Assembly (NCBI GenBank): GCA_020434605.1
Contig: JAGRAL010000055.1
Location: 1 to 5,293, forward strand
Direction: 5' to 3'
Length of the DNA stretch: 5,293 nucleotides
Source of the DNA: Bdellovibrionales bacterium
Lineage (GTDB): Bacteria; Bdellovibrionota; Bdellovibrionia; Bdellovibrionales; UBA840
Below, piece by piece: positions 1 through 5,293 of this stretch (the first letter of the stretch is position 1; each line of letters begins with the position of its first letter). Both the position numbers and the translations under genes were made by a program. The notes under the pieces were generated by a model. It worked only from the letters and a program-made list of their open reading frames with translations, ran no database searches and had not been told where the DNA came from.

Positions 1-272
1 CCTTAGAAGATTTAAATACCTTTATTGAGTCCAACGGCTTTTCGCTCAACTCAAGTGGTGGTAAAATCAAGGGCACTCCGGCAGAACTTTTAGAGCAGTC
101 CTCAACATTAGCAAAAACAATTGCTGTGAATTTTGATGATGGAAATTTTGAAATCCCAGCTTGCTATTATGAGTTTGCAAGACGTTATCCAGATACAAGC
201 GGCAATTTATACCAAGGCTTTATTGCTGCCTCAGCTGACAAAATCTTTGAAAGTACGGATCGTCAAAAATAA
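1..272 (+). CDS. DUF1338 family protein, 3' end only (2-oxoadipate dioxygenase/decarboxylase-like)
   Basis: Reading from base 3, an open frame of 89 codons enters from the left edge and stops with TAA at 270-272; the start lies outside the window. The C-terminal part contains GGKIKGTPAELLEQSSTLA, then IPACYYEFARRYP, and near the end QGFIAASADKIFESTD. I recognise these as the conserved tail of DUF1338 proteins. The family includes HglS/YdcJ, an Fe(II)-dependent enzyme that converts 2-oxoadipate to 2-hydroxyglutarate in lysine catabolism; shorter bacterial DUF1338 proteins are mostly uncharacterised. The Glu in CYYEFA is a candidate metal ligand, but I infer this from family memory and the matching His residues would lie upstream of the window. 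The stop overlaps the ATG of the MutS-like gene by one base (TAATG), so the two are probably one operon with coupled translation. The family call is fairly secure; the exact substrate is not. Confidence 0.82.
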   Translation, partial: LEDLNTFIESNGFSLNSSGGKIKGTPAELLEQSSTLAKTIAVNFDDGNFEIPACYYEFARRYPDTSGNLYQGFIAASADKIFESTDRQK

Positions 273-1936
273 TGGTTTTACGATTAGAGCAAAAAATCAG
301 CGTTTTACAACAAGCTATTCACCGCCTGCAAAGCTATAGGCTTTTTAGCTTTCTCTTGTTTTTGTCTCTCATCCTATTTTTTTATTTTGCTAAATTAGAG
401 ACACTTTACCTACCTTTGATTTTAATCTTTGCCTTTGTATTTGTTTATTTACTTATTAGATTTAGACGTGCCTCTTCTCATTTAGTATCTTTACAAGAGC
501 TTCAAGCTTTCGAAGAAAGACAAGTGGCAAGAAAGGCTGGTACTTATAAACTTTTAGAAACATCAGCTTATGTAGAAGCCTTTAAAGACTCTCCATTGAG
601 TCGAGATTTAGACTTGATTGGGGAAAAAAGCTTATTCTCGCAGATCAATGAGACCCTCACGCATGAGGGAGAGCTCTATTTAATCGAGAATATTTTAAAT
701 GGAAACACTTCCCATGCGGACTTTTCGAAAAAGATCAAAGATCTAAAAAAACAATATTTCAAAGATAAACGGCACTATATAAAACTAAAAGCCGGTGGCA
801 GCCTTTTACTAGAACCACTTTTAAAGTGGGCAAAAAATCAACCACCCATTCATCCTGCAAGTTTTTTAAGTGTTTACGTTGGTTATGTTTTATTTTTAGC
901 TTTACTTCTTACTCCCTATAAAAACATGGGGTTACTTATCTATTTAACTAGCTATATTATTTCATTCTCCAACTTTCATTCGGCCTATTCAAAGGCATTA
1001 GAGCTAGAAGCCCTTTTATTTTCTTTAAAAAAGCATCTACGCTATTTATTAAAGACGGATTGGATTAGTAGTAAAAGTTTTGTAAGCTTAAGAAGGGTTT
1101 CTACCTGGGTATCTTTCTTAAGTGTGCAGGCCAATCCGTTAGTTTTAGTTTTACTCAATCTGGTTTTTCCGTGGACCGCATTTTTTACTCATTTACTATC
1201 AAGAGCACAGAAAAGTGTAGCTAAAGAAGCTCCCTTGTTGATTCAAATCTTAAAGGATTGGGATTATTTATTTTCGATCCGTAGTCTCTATCAATATCAA
1301 ACAACAACATTTGCTAGCATGTCAGAAACGCACCAGTGGCAAGCTAAAGAGATTTTTCACCCTCTTTTATCTAACCCAAAAGCTAATTCTTTTGATTTAA
1401 ACTCTTTGGCCCTAATTACTGGCTCTAATATGTCGGGTAAATCCACCTTTCTTAGAACCATAGGGGTCAATCAAGTTTTAGCAAATATGGGCGCTCCTGT
1501 GTTTGCCGCTTCTCTTACAACATGGCCAGCCACCATTTTATCATGTATCAAAGTAAGTGACTCCATTGAAAATGGAATCTCTTATTTTTATGCCGAAGCC
1601 CTACGTTTAAAAGCCGTTCTTTCTAAAGCTAACGAGACACCTTGTTTATTTTTAATCGATGAAATTTTTCGCGGTACAAACAATAAAGAGCGCTACATTG
1701 GCGCAAAGTCATTGATCCTTTCTTTATCAAAAGGACCTTCCATCGGTATTGTTACCACTCACGATTTAGATTTGGTGGACTTAGAAACACTAACTTCTAG
1801 GATTAAAAACTACCACTTTCATGATGAAGTCAGAGGTAAAGAGCTCTACTTTTCTTTTGATTTAAAAGAGGGGCCGTCAAAAACAACCAATGCTCTTCAG
1901 ATCCTAAAAAATGTGGGAATCCCTATCCTAGAATAG
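272..1936 (+). CDS. Membrane-anchored MutS-superfamily ATPase (not canonical MutS)
   Basis: A 554-residue protein. Two hydrophobic segments near the N-terminus (about 24-40 and 45-62) and another pair (about 198-214 and 220-235) look like membrane spans; 287-308 is also hydrophobic but may belong to the MutS core. The C-terminal third is a complete MutS-type ABC ATPase: Walker A GSNMSGKST at 384-392, the signature-like stretch SYFYAEALRLK at 437-447, Walker B CLFLIDEIFRGT at 458-469 with catalytic-type E464, and the switch histidine H497 in TTHD. The N-terminal mismatch-recognition and connector domains of true MutS (about 850 residues) are absent, and there is no room for the Phe-x-Glu mismatch reader. 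It belongs to the short, membrane-linked MutS-like group annotated as 'MutS-related' or 'DNA mismatch repair protein' in various bacteria. Its role is not established, and classical mismatch repair is unlikely. The ATG at 272 is chosen because it overlaps the upstream stop and precedes the first hydrophobic segment; no strong Shine-Dalgarno is visible, which fits translational coupling. Confidence 0.9.
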   Translation: MVLRLEQKISVLQQAIHRLQSYRLFSFLLFLSLILFFYFAKLETLYLPLILIFAFVFVYLLIRFRRASSHLVSLQELQAFEERQVARKAGTYKLLETSAYVEAFKDSPLSRDLDLIGEKSLFSQINETLTHEGELYLIENILNGNTSHADFSKKIKDLKKQYFKDKRHYIKLKAGGSLLLEPLLKWAKNQPPIHPASFLSVYVGYVLFLALLLTPYKNMGLLIYLTSYIISFSNFHSAYSKALELEALLFSLKKHLRYLLKTDWISSKSFVSLRRVSTWVSFLSVQANPLVLVLLNLVFPWTAFFTHLLSRAQKSVAKEAPLLIQILKDWDYLFSIRSLYQYQTTTFASMSETHQWQAKEIFHPLLSNPKANSFDLNSLALITGSNMSGKSTFLRTIGVNQVLANMGAPVFAASLTTWPATILSCIKVSDSIENGISYFYAEALRLKAVLSKANETPCLFLIDEIFRGTNNKERYIGAKSLILSLSKGPSIGIVTTHDLDLVDLETLTSRIKNYHFHDEVRGKELYFSFDLKEGPSKTTNALQILKNVGIPILE

Positions 1937-1955
1937 AGTCTATGGGCTATTTTTT
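1932..1955 (+). terminator. Weak terminator-like hairpin after the MutS-like gene
   Basis: AATAG (1932-1936, including the stop codon) can pair with CTATT (1947-1951) around a 10-base loop, and a run of six T (1950-1955) follows. The stem is only five pairs with a single G-C pair, so it would be a poor intrinsic terminator. Some readthrough into the tRNA region is possible. The remaining bases up to the tRNA promoter show no gene. Confidence 0.25.
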
Positions 1956-2025
1956 GTAGAAAACTTAAGAACTTAGACGGTTTGCAATCACAATGAGCAG
2001 TTTTAAAGATATTTTGGCACTAACC

Positions 2026-2054
2026 TTGACTCACCTACCTAAACTGACTAGTTT
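2026..2054 (+). promoter_or_regulatory. Likely promoter of the initiator tRNA
   Basis: TTGACT (2026-2031, five of six bases match the -35 consensus) is followed after exactly 17 bases by TAGTTT (2049-2054, three of six match -10). The bases after the -10 (GCGTGT) are G/C-rich, as in stable-RNA promoters subject to stringent control. The predicted start point would be at or within a base or two of the mature tRNA 5' end at 2060, leaving almost no leader for RNase P. The -35 box is convincing, the -10 box weak. Confidence 0.42.
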
Positions 2055-2059
2055 GCGTG

Positions 2060-2136
<77 letters not shown>

Positions 2137-2142
2137 ATTTTC

Positions 2143-2189
2143 AAAAACCAAATTAGATCGACACTTGTGGCGATGTAATTTGGTTTTTT
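2143..2189. terminator. Bidirectional intrinsic terminator between the tRNA and the VOC gene
   Basis: AAAAACCAAATTA (2143-2155) is an exact reverse complement of 2176-2188. After one G/G mismatch the stem continues with ATCG/CGAT (2157-2160 with 2171-2174), leaving a 10-base loop. On the plus strand the hairpin ends in a run of six T (2184-2189), suited to ending the tRNA transcript seven bases after its CCA. On the minus strand the A run at 2143-2147 becomes a U run, suited to ending the VOC transcript, which converges from the right. Confidence 0.82.
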
Positions 2190-2228
2190 AGTTTTAGGGA
2201 CATTTCATAAAGACATGCCTACACACTA

Positions 2229-2591
2229 TTAAGGCGTAAAGCCTCTACTAGAAATTTGGATTGAGTTTTTATCAGGATCCTTGGCATTACAAAATGAATA
2301 ACCATCCGCTTCGTAGATTGCTCCAAACTTTAAACCATTTTTTAGGCACGCAGCTTTAAATGCCTCAACGTTTTTTACATCAAATACCAATTTAACGTTT
2401 ACCTGCCCCGGCTTTACACTTTTTGCCATTGGGTGAAGTAAAATAACTGCACCACCACTAGATGGGTTTAGCTCTATCATCCTATCTCCTGGCCTTTGCC
2501 TTGATTTGTAGCCAAAAAAGGTTTCATAAAATAATCGCATTTTCTCTATGTTTTTAGCATAAATAATAATTCTTCCAAGACATGGCTTCAT
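2229..2591 (-). CDS. VOC superfamily (glyoxalase/bleomycin-resistance fold) protein
   Basis: A 120-residue protein, the usual length of a single-domain VOC protein, built from two beta-alpha-beta-beta-beta modules. The first opens with strand GRIIIYAKN (6-14) and helix MRLFYETFFGY (18-28). The second opens with VNVKLVFDV (64-72) and helix VEAFKAACLKNG (75-86), and ends in the family's typical DPDKNSIQI (105-113). The metal-ligand positions of glyoxalase I are not clearly kept: the first strand lacks the usual His and the last strand has Gln112 where Glu is common. A catalytic role therefore cannot be assigned; ligand binding or sequestration is equally possible. The ATG at 2589-2591 has a good Shine-Dalgarno, AAGGG, seven bases upstream. 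The gene is divergent from a MarR regulator, and its promoter holds a palindrome between -35 and -10, so it is probably repressed by that regulator and induced by a small molecule. Confidence 0.88.
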   Translation of the reverse strand: MKPCLGRIIIYAKNIEKMRLFYETFFGYKSRQRPGDRMIELNPSSGGAVILLHPMAKSVKPGQVNVKLVFDVKNVEAFKAACLKNGLKFGAIYEADGYSFCNAKDPDKNSIQISSRGFTP

Positions 2592-2606
2592 ACTAACACC
2601 CTTTAT

Positions 2607-2630
2607 ATATTATCAGTAGGCTTATAATAT
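2607..2630. promoter_or_regulatory. Imperfect 24-bp palindrome over the VOC gene -10 and start point
   Basis: Arms ATATTATCAG (2607-2616) and CTTATAATAT (2621-2630) are complementary at nine of ten positions around the spacer TAGG. It covers the predicted -10 box (2624-2629) and start point (about 2617) of the VOC gene. Its left arm contains TTATCAG, the reverse complement of CTGATAA at 2641-2647, which overlaps the right half of the neighbouring perfect palindrome. It is a plausible second regulator site, but A/T-rich sequence gives such symmetry by chance more easily. Confidence 0.4.
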
Positions 2631-2651
2631 CATCAGCATGCTGATAATCAA
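2624..2651 (-). promoter_or_regulatory. Promoter of the VOC gene
   Basis: Read on the minus strand, TTGATT (2651-2646) and TATTAT (2629-2624, five of six bases match -10) are separated by 16 bases. Transcription would start near 2617, giving a leader of about 25 bases that contains the AAGGG ribosome site. The 14-bp palindrome lies wholly within the spacer, so a bound repressor would block RNA polymerase directly. Confidence 0.6.
2632..2645. promoter_or_regulatory. Probable MarR-family operator (perfect 14-bp palindrome)
   Basis: ATCAGCATGCTGAT is an exact inverted repeat; two further outer pairs (2629-2630 with 2647-2648) match after one mismatch. Length and symmetry suit a dimeric MarR-family protein, whose gene starts 65 bases away. 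It sits between the -35 and -10 boxes of the VOC promoter and about 28 bases upstream of the -35 of the regulator's own promoter. It should therefore repress the VOC gene more directly than the regulator gene. Binding is inferred from position and symmetry only. Confidence 0.6.
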
Positions 2652-2673
2652 CATAAAAATAGACTCCAATCTA

Positions 2674-2703
2674 TTGACTTATTAGACCAAAAAACTATAC
2701 GAT
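2674..2703 (+). promoter_or_regulatory. Promoter of the MarR regulator gene (leaderless)
   Basis: TTGACT (2674-2679) is followed by overlapping -10 candidates: TATACG (2696-2701, 16-base spacer) or TACGAT (2698-2703, 18-base spacer). Each matches four of six consensus bases. Either places the start point at about 2707-2710, that is on or just before the ATG at 2710. No Shine-Dalgarno-like purine run precedes this ATG. Confidence 0.5.
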
Positions 2704-2709
2704 ACAACT

Positions 2710-3135
2710 ATGATTAAACACCAAATCGAACTAGCACGTGATTTTAAGCAACTAACTAGTGAGCTACGGCAAAACATGGATAAAGCCCTATTGCCATTAG
2801 GGATCACCTCCGCACAATACTCTATGTTAAGCATCCTCTCTGAAGATCCCAATATCTCGGGTGCAGACCTTGCCCGTAAATGCAAAGTCACACCACAAAC
2901 CATTCATAAAATGATTGTATTCAGTGAAAACGAGGGGTGGATAAAAAGGGAGCGACATCCCTCAAACGATAAGAATCTATTCACTACACTAAGCGCGCGC
3001 GGTAGACGCCTATTAAGTAAAGCGCGTCCAGCAAGACTTGATGTTATCAAAGTAATGTTTAAAGGTTTTAGCAGCTCTGAAGTTCAAGCTTTTCAGCGCC
3101 TAATGGATAAGGCCTGTAAGAACCTCGCAAAGTAG
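2710..3135 (+). CDS. MarR family transcriptional regulator
   Basis: A 141-residue protein, typical for the family. The N-terminal helix (about 3-30) and the C-terminal helices (about 104-140) would form the dimer interface. The centre is a winged helix-turn-helix: SAQYSMLSILSED at 34-46, ISGADLARKCKV at 49-60, recognition helix TPQTIHKMIVFSENEGWI at 61-78, and a wing around RERHPSNDKNLFTTLSARG at 80-98. The common Asp-x-Arg wing motif is D87-K88-N89 here, so the usual wing arginine is not at its expected place. Cys58 and Cys136 are the only cysteines and neither is at the N-terminal sensing position of OhrR-type proteins, so redox sensing is not indicated; a phenolic or other small-molecule ligand is the default expectation. 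It is divergent from the VOC gene and most likely represses it. An in-frame stop at 2683-2685 with no start codon between it and the ATG fixes 2710 as the first possible start. Confidence 0.92.
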   Translation: MIKHQIELARDFKQLTSELRQNMDKALLPLGITSAQYSMLSILSEDPNISGADLARKCKVTPQTIHKMIVFSENEGWIKRERHPSNDKNLFTTLSARGRRLLSKARPARLDVIKVMFKGFSSSEVQAFQRLMDKACKNLAK

Positions 3136-3139
3136 ATCC

Positions 3140-3170
3140 TTAAACTGACTATGGAGATAGTTTAATTTTT
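3140..3170 (+). terminator. Terminator of the MarR gene, inside the 3' end of the facing gene
   Basis: TTAAACT (3140-3146) pairs perfectly with AGTTTAA (3159-3165) and is followed by TTTTT (3166-3170). An alternative inner hairpin, ACTAT-GGAG-ATAGT (3148-3161), is also followed by a T-rich tail. Stems are A/T-rich, so strength is moderate. The element overlaps the last seven codons, including the stop, of the minus-strand NHL gene. Confidence 0.5.
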
Positions 3171-5293
3171 CTGATAATATGATTATCTTGGTCACTGATG
3201 TATAGATCACCGTATTCATCAAATGCTAAGTGCCTTGGGTTATATAGACGAATATCCGTTCCGTTAGCCCCTTCACCGCTGTAATCCACTGGTGATCCCG
3301 CCTGTGGAGTAGATTCAAAGTTACCAGCCACAGTTGTTGTAATACCAGTAGAAATATCAACACACCTTACATTATGTCTTCCAGTATTACTAAAACAAAA
3401 CTTATCACTATATACTGCTACCCCATACGGATAGTTACAGCGAGCACCAACTGACAGTACGTTTTCTGAGGCAGAGCCCGTGGTACCATTATTACAAGCA
3501 ACCGTTGCCATTTCGCCAGGATCTACACTTACATTAGCCACACTGACTGTTGTGGCTCCTAAGTTTACAAAACGTATTTTATGATTATACGTATCAGCGA
3601 TATATAAATTTCCATTTGAATCCAACGCAATCTGATTTGGTCGATTTAACGTTACTGCTGTCGCACTTCCTAAATTAGAGGTACCGCTTGATGTATCTCC
3701 GCAAATGCCAATCACTGTGCTTAAATCTCCTGTATCATCTAAAAGACGAATACAATGATTCTGTTGATCTGCAATGTATAGTTTTCTTAATATACCACTT
3801 CCAACTGAGGCCACACCTGTAGGAAAGTTTAATTGTGCACTTAAACCTGGGCCTACCGGTCCATCACCAGCTCCAGCTATATAATCACCTGCAATAGTTG
3901 AAACAGAGTCATCATTTACGTAAACACCAAAGAAGGTATCAGCAGCACCTGTTCGATTCCACAACCTTACATTATGTCCTTGTGAGTTGACCTGCACTAG
4001 TGAGCCATCAGCTGTAATGGCAAGACCAGAGGCATAAGTGTTACCATTTATGTTTGTTCGTAAAAGAACATTACTAGGTATATCATTATCGATCACCGGA
4101 TCCCCAGCACCTTTACCTACTGCGGTAGAAACTCTTCCGTATGGGTCCACCTGTCGGATTCTATAGTTGTTACTGTCTGTAAAGAATAAGGTTCTTGAGT
4201 TAGAGTCATATGTAATGCCCCCAGGCTTTTGAAATAAGTGCTCTAAGCTTGGAAGTGTGACGTCACCTACAAAGCCATATCGTAGTTGTCCAACACCTAC
4301 TAGGTCATAAATATTATAGTCATCCATATCTAACTTTCGGATTCTATAATTTGCATAGTCTGAAAATATCAAATCATTATTCGTCGAATCGTAAAGTAAA
4401 TCGTATGGGTTTGAAACTCTAGCACTTGAGTGAATAACACCAGTACCATTGTATCCTGCCATATTATTGCTGGCAGTATTGTAGGTAAGTCTTTGACCTA
4501 TTCCATCAGCAACCGAATGATTACCATACACCTGAGTAGAACCTGTGTTATTTGCTACAAAAATTCCATCACGACTGCTTTCGATAGCTGTAAAAAAATA
4601 GTTTTCACCGATGACAATAATAGATGTAGGGTTTCCGACCTTTAGACTTGTTGGTATTAAACCAGTAGTACTACCCACGCTACCATTTCCTATAATGGTG
4701 GCAATCTTACCAGGGTTCACGGTTACACCCCAAAAAGTTTTGGGACTTGCCGATGTATTTGCAAACCGAATAACATGACTGATGTAAGCAGTTACATAAA
4801 TTCCATCTGCATTGACAAACACACCATGTGGATTTCTAAGATTACTCGGAAGAGCAGATCCATTTGCACTAATACTTGCTGTACCAGTTCCTACAACTGT
4901 ATTTGTAGTTGTATCACTTAAGTCGACTTGTTTTACCCGGTGAGTACCATAGCATGCTACATACAAGTAGCCACTATATATATAAAGACCCGCTGGGTTG
5001 TTGCACCTCTGAGAGTATGCCACACCACCGTTTACTTCACTTGATCCTGCACCCATAAAAGTGGTAATTACACCTGAACTACTTAGTGCTTTAACTCTGT
5101 GAGCACTCCACTCACTAATATATAGCGTTTGCGTCGACGAATCGTAGGCAAGGCCTCTTGGGTTATACACTGAAGTTTGTATACCCAATCCATCAGCACC
5201 AGAGGCAGCCTCTCCAGTTCCGGCTATCACTTTAATTTGTCCAGCAGGTATTGTAACATTGAACTTTAAAGCATCAGTCCCGGAGCGGTTCCA
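3149..5293 (-). CDS. Large NHL-repeat beta-propeller protein, 5' end outside the window
   Basis: An open frame of 714 codons before the stop (TAG at 3149-3151) continues to the right edge without a stop. A GTG at 5228-5230 is an internal valine rather than a start, because the 21 codons before it carry a WNRSGTDA...PAGQIKVIAGTG stretch that matches repeats inside the protein. The protein consists of NHL-like units of the form NP-x-G-(L/V)-A-x-D...LYI-x-D-x-x-NH-x-(I/V)-R...T-(I/V)-x-G-x-G, each forming one propeller blade; at least 11 are visible, listed in the repeat entry. The last ends abruptly after NHIIRKIKLSP without its outer strand. NHL propellers bind proteins, glycans or other ligands and are usually extracytoplasmic in bacteria when this large. 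Eight cysteines and many Ser/Thr/Asn/Gly residues fit secretion or surface display. A signal peptide cannot be seen. It converges on the MarR gene with only 13 bases between the stops. The exact role is unknown. Confidence 0.9.
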   Translation of the reverse strand, partial: WNRSGTDALKFNVTIPAGQIKVIAGTGEAASGADGLGIQTSVYNPRGLAYDSSTQTLYISEWSAHRVKALSSSGVITTFMGAGSSEVNGGVAYSQRCNNPAGLYIYSGYLYVACYGTHRVKQVDLSDTTTNTVVGTGTASISANGSALPSNLRNPHGVFVNADGIYVTAYISHVIRFANTSASPKTFWGVTVNPGKIATIIGNGSVGSTTGLIPTSLKVGNPTSIIVIGENYFFTAIESSRDGIFVANNTGSTQVYGNHSVADGIGQRLTYNTASNNMAGYNGTGVIHSSARVSNPYDLLYDSTNNDLIFSDYANYRIRKLDMDDYNIYDLVGVGQLRYGFVGDVTLPSLEHLFQKPGGITYDSNSRTLFFTDSNNYRIRQVDPYGRVSTAVGKGAGDPVIDNDIPSNVLLRTNINGNTYASGLAITADGSLVQVNSQGHNVRLWNRTGAADTFFGVYVNDDSVSTIAGDYIAGAGDGPVGPGLSAQLNFPTGVASVGSGILRKLYIADQQNHCIRLLDDTGDLSTVIGICGDTSSGTSNLGSATAVTLNRPNQIALDSNGNLYIADTYNHKIRFVNLGATTVSVANVSVDPGEMATVACNNGTTGSASENVLSVGARCNYPYGVAVYSDKFCFSNTGRHNVRCVDISTGITTTVAGNFESTPQAGSPVDYSGEGANGTDIRLYNPRHLAFDEYGDLYISDQDNHIIRKIKLSP
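3149..5293 (-). repeat. NHL repeat units within the propeller protein: plain and insert-bearing types
   Basis: Numbering the 714 visible residues from the right edge, unit cores lie near 44-81, 99-137, 154-204, 221-266 (degenerate), 295-334, 356-394, 419-470, 490-529, 551-599, 621-657 and 685-714. The tail of another unit is at 1-27. Plain units are about 38-40 residues. Units at 1-27, 154-204, 419-470 and 551-599 carry about 10-12 extra residues after the NH-x-R strand, ending in V-x-V-x-P-G-like turns before the final T-I-x-G strand (GVTVNPGKIATIIG, GVYVNDDSVSTIAG, NVSVDPGEMATVAC). At DNA level the units have diverged. Only short identities remain, such as CCTTACATTATGTC at 3365-3378 and 3965-3978 (exactly 600 bases apart) and CGGATTCTATA at 4155-4165 and 4338-4348 (183 bases apart). 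Confidence 0.8.

Noticed and set aside
133..339. Plus-strand open frame of 68 codons across the DUF1338/MutS-like junction
   Set aside because: It lies in another frame over two better-supported genes and its translation resembles no family.
2682..2903. Minus-strand open frame of 73 codons opposite the MarR gene
   Set aside because: It is antisense to a clear MarR coding sequence and has no recognisable domain or ribosome site.
3174..3187. GATAAT-AT-GATTATC inverted repeat resembling the intergenic TGATAA half-sites
   Set aside because: It lies within the conserved coding stretch for the last NHL unit (DNHII) and has no promoter nearby; chance similarity is the simplest explanation.
3365..3978. 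14-base identical repeat CCTTACATTATGTC spaced exactly 600 bases apart
   Set aside because: Both copies are in frame and encode the conserved HNVR strand of NHL units, so protein-level conservation explains them without a mobile or regulatory repeat.
4430..4645. Plus-strand open frame of 71 codons opposite the NHL gene
   Set aside because: It is a shadow of the NHL-repeat coding sequence with no protein-like features.
5228..5230. GTG as the start codon of the NHL protein
   Set aside because: The frame stays open to the window edge and the 21 upstream codons encode a repeat-like stretch that matches internal units, so the gene begins outside the window.

Overview
The window looks like ordinary chromosomal sequence from an AT-rich Gram-negative bacterium. 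Promoters are of the sigma70 type (TTGAC-like -35, TATAAT-like -10) and Shine-Dalgarno use is mixed. A small DUF1338 protein, a membrane-anchored MutS-like ATPase and a very large NHL-repeat protein would suit a low-GC member of the Bdellovibrionota (Bacteriovorax/Halobacteriovorax type) or a related deltaproteobacterial-like lineage. This placement is an inference from gene style and was not tested by any search.

Layout, left to right. (1) Bases 1-1936 hold a forward operon: the 3' end of a DUF1338 family gene (2-oxoadipate dioxygenase/decarboxylase-like), then a MutS-superfamily ATPase with N-terminal membrane segments. The two are joined by a TAATG stop/start overlap. (2) Bases 1937-2190 hold a stand-alone initiator tRNA (CAT anticodon, CCA encoded) with its own likely promoter. 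A strong, symmetrical hairpin follows that can stop transcription from both sides. (3) Bases 2229-3135 hold a divergent pair: a small VOC/glyoxalase-fold protein on the minus strand and a MarR-family regulator on the plus strand. Their shared 118-base gap contains a perfect 14-bp palindrome sitting exactly between the -35 and -10 boxes of the VOC gene. A second, 24-bp imperfect palindrome lies over its -10 box and start point. This looks like a compact ligand-responsive repression switch. The MarR gene itself appears to be leaderless. (4) Bases 3149-5293 hold the 3' part of a long minus-strand gene for a multi-bladed NHL beta-propeller protein. It runs off the right edge, so neither its start nor any signal peptide is visible.

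The three modules do not obviously cooperate. The MarR/VOC pair is the only unit whose genes clearly act together. I found no CRISPR array, transposase, integrase, attachment repeat or defence system. The points most worth a second look are the operator geometry, the leaderless regulator, the U1:A72 pair in the initiator tRNA, and the alternating plain and insert-bearing units of the NHL protein.
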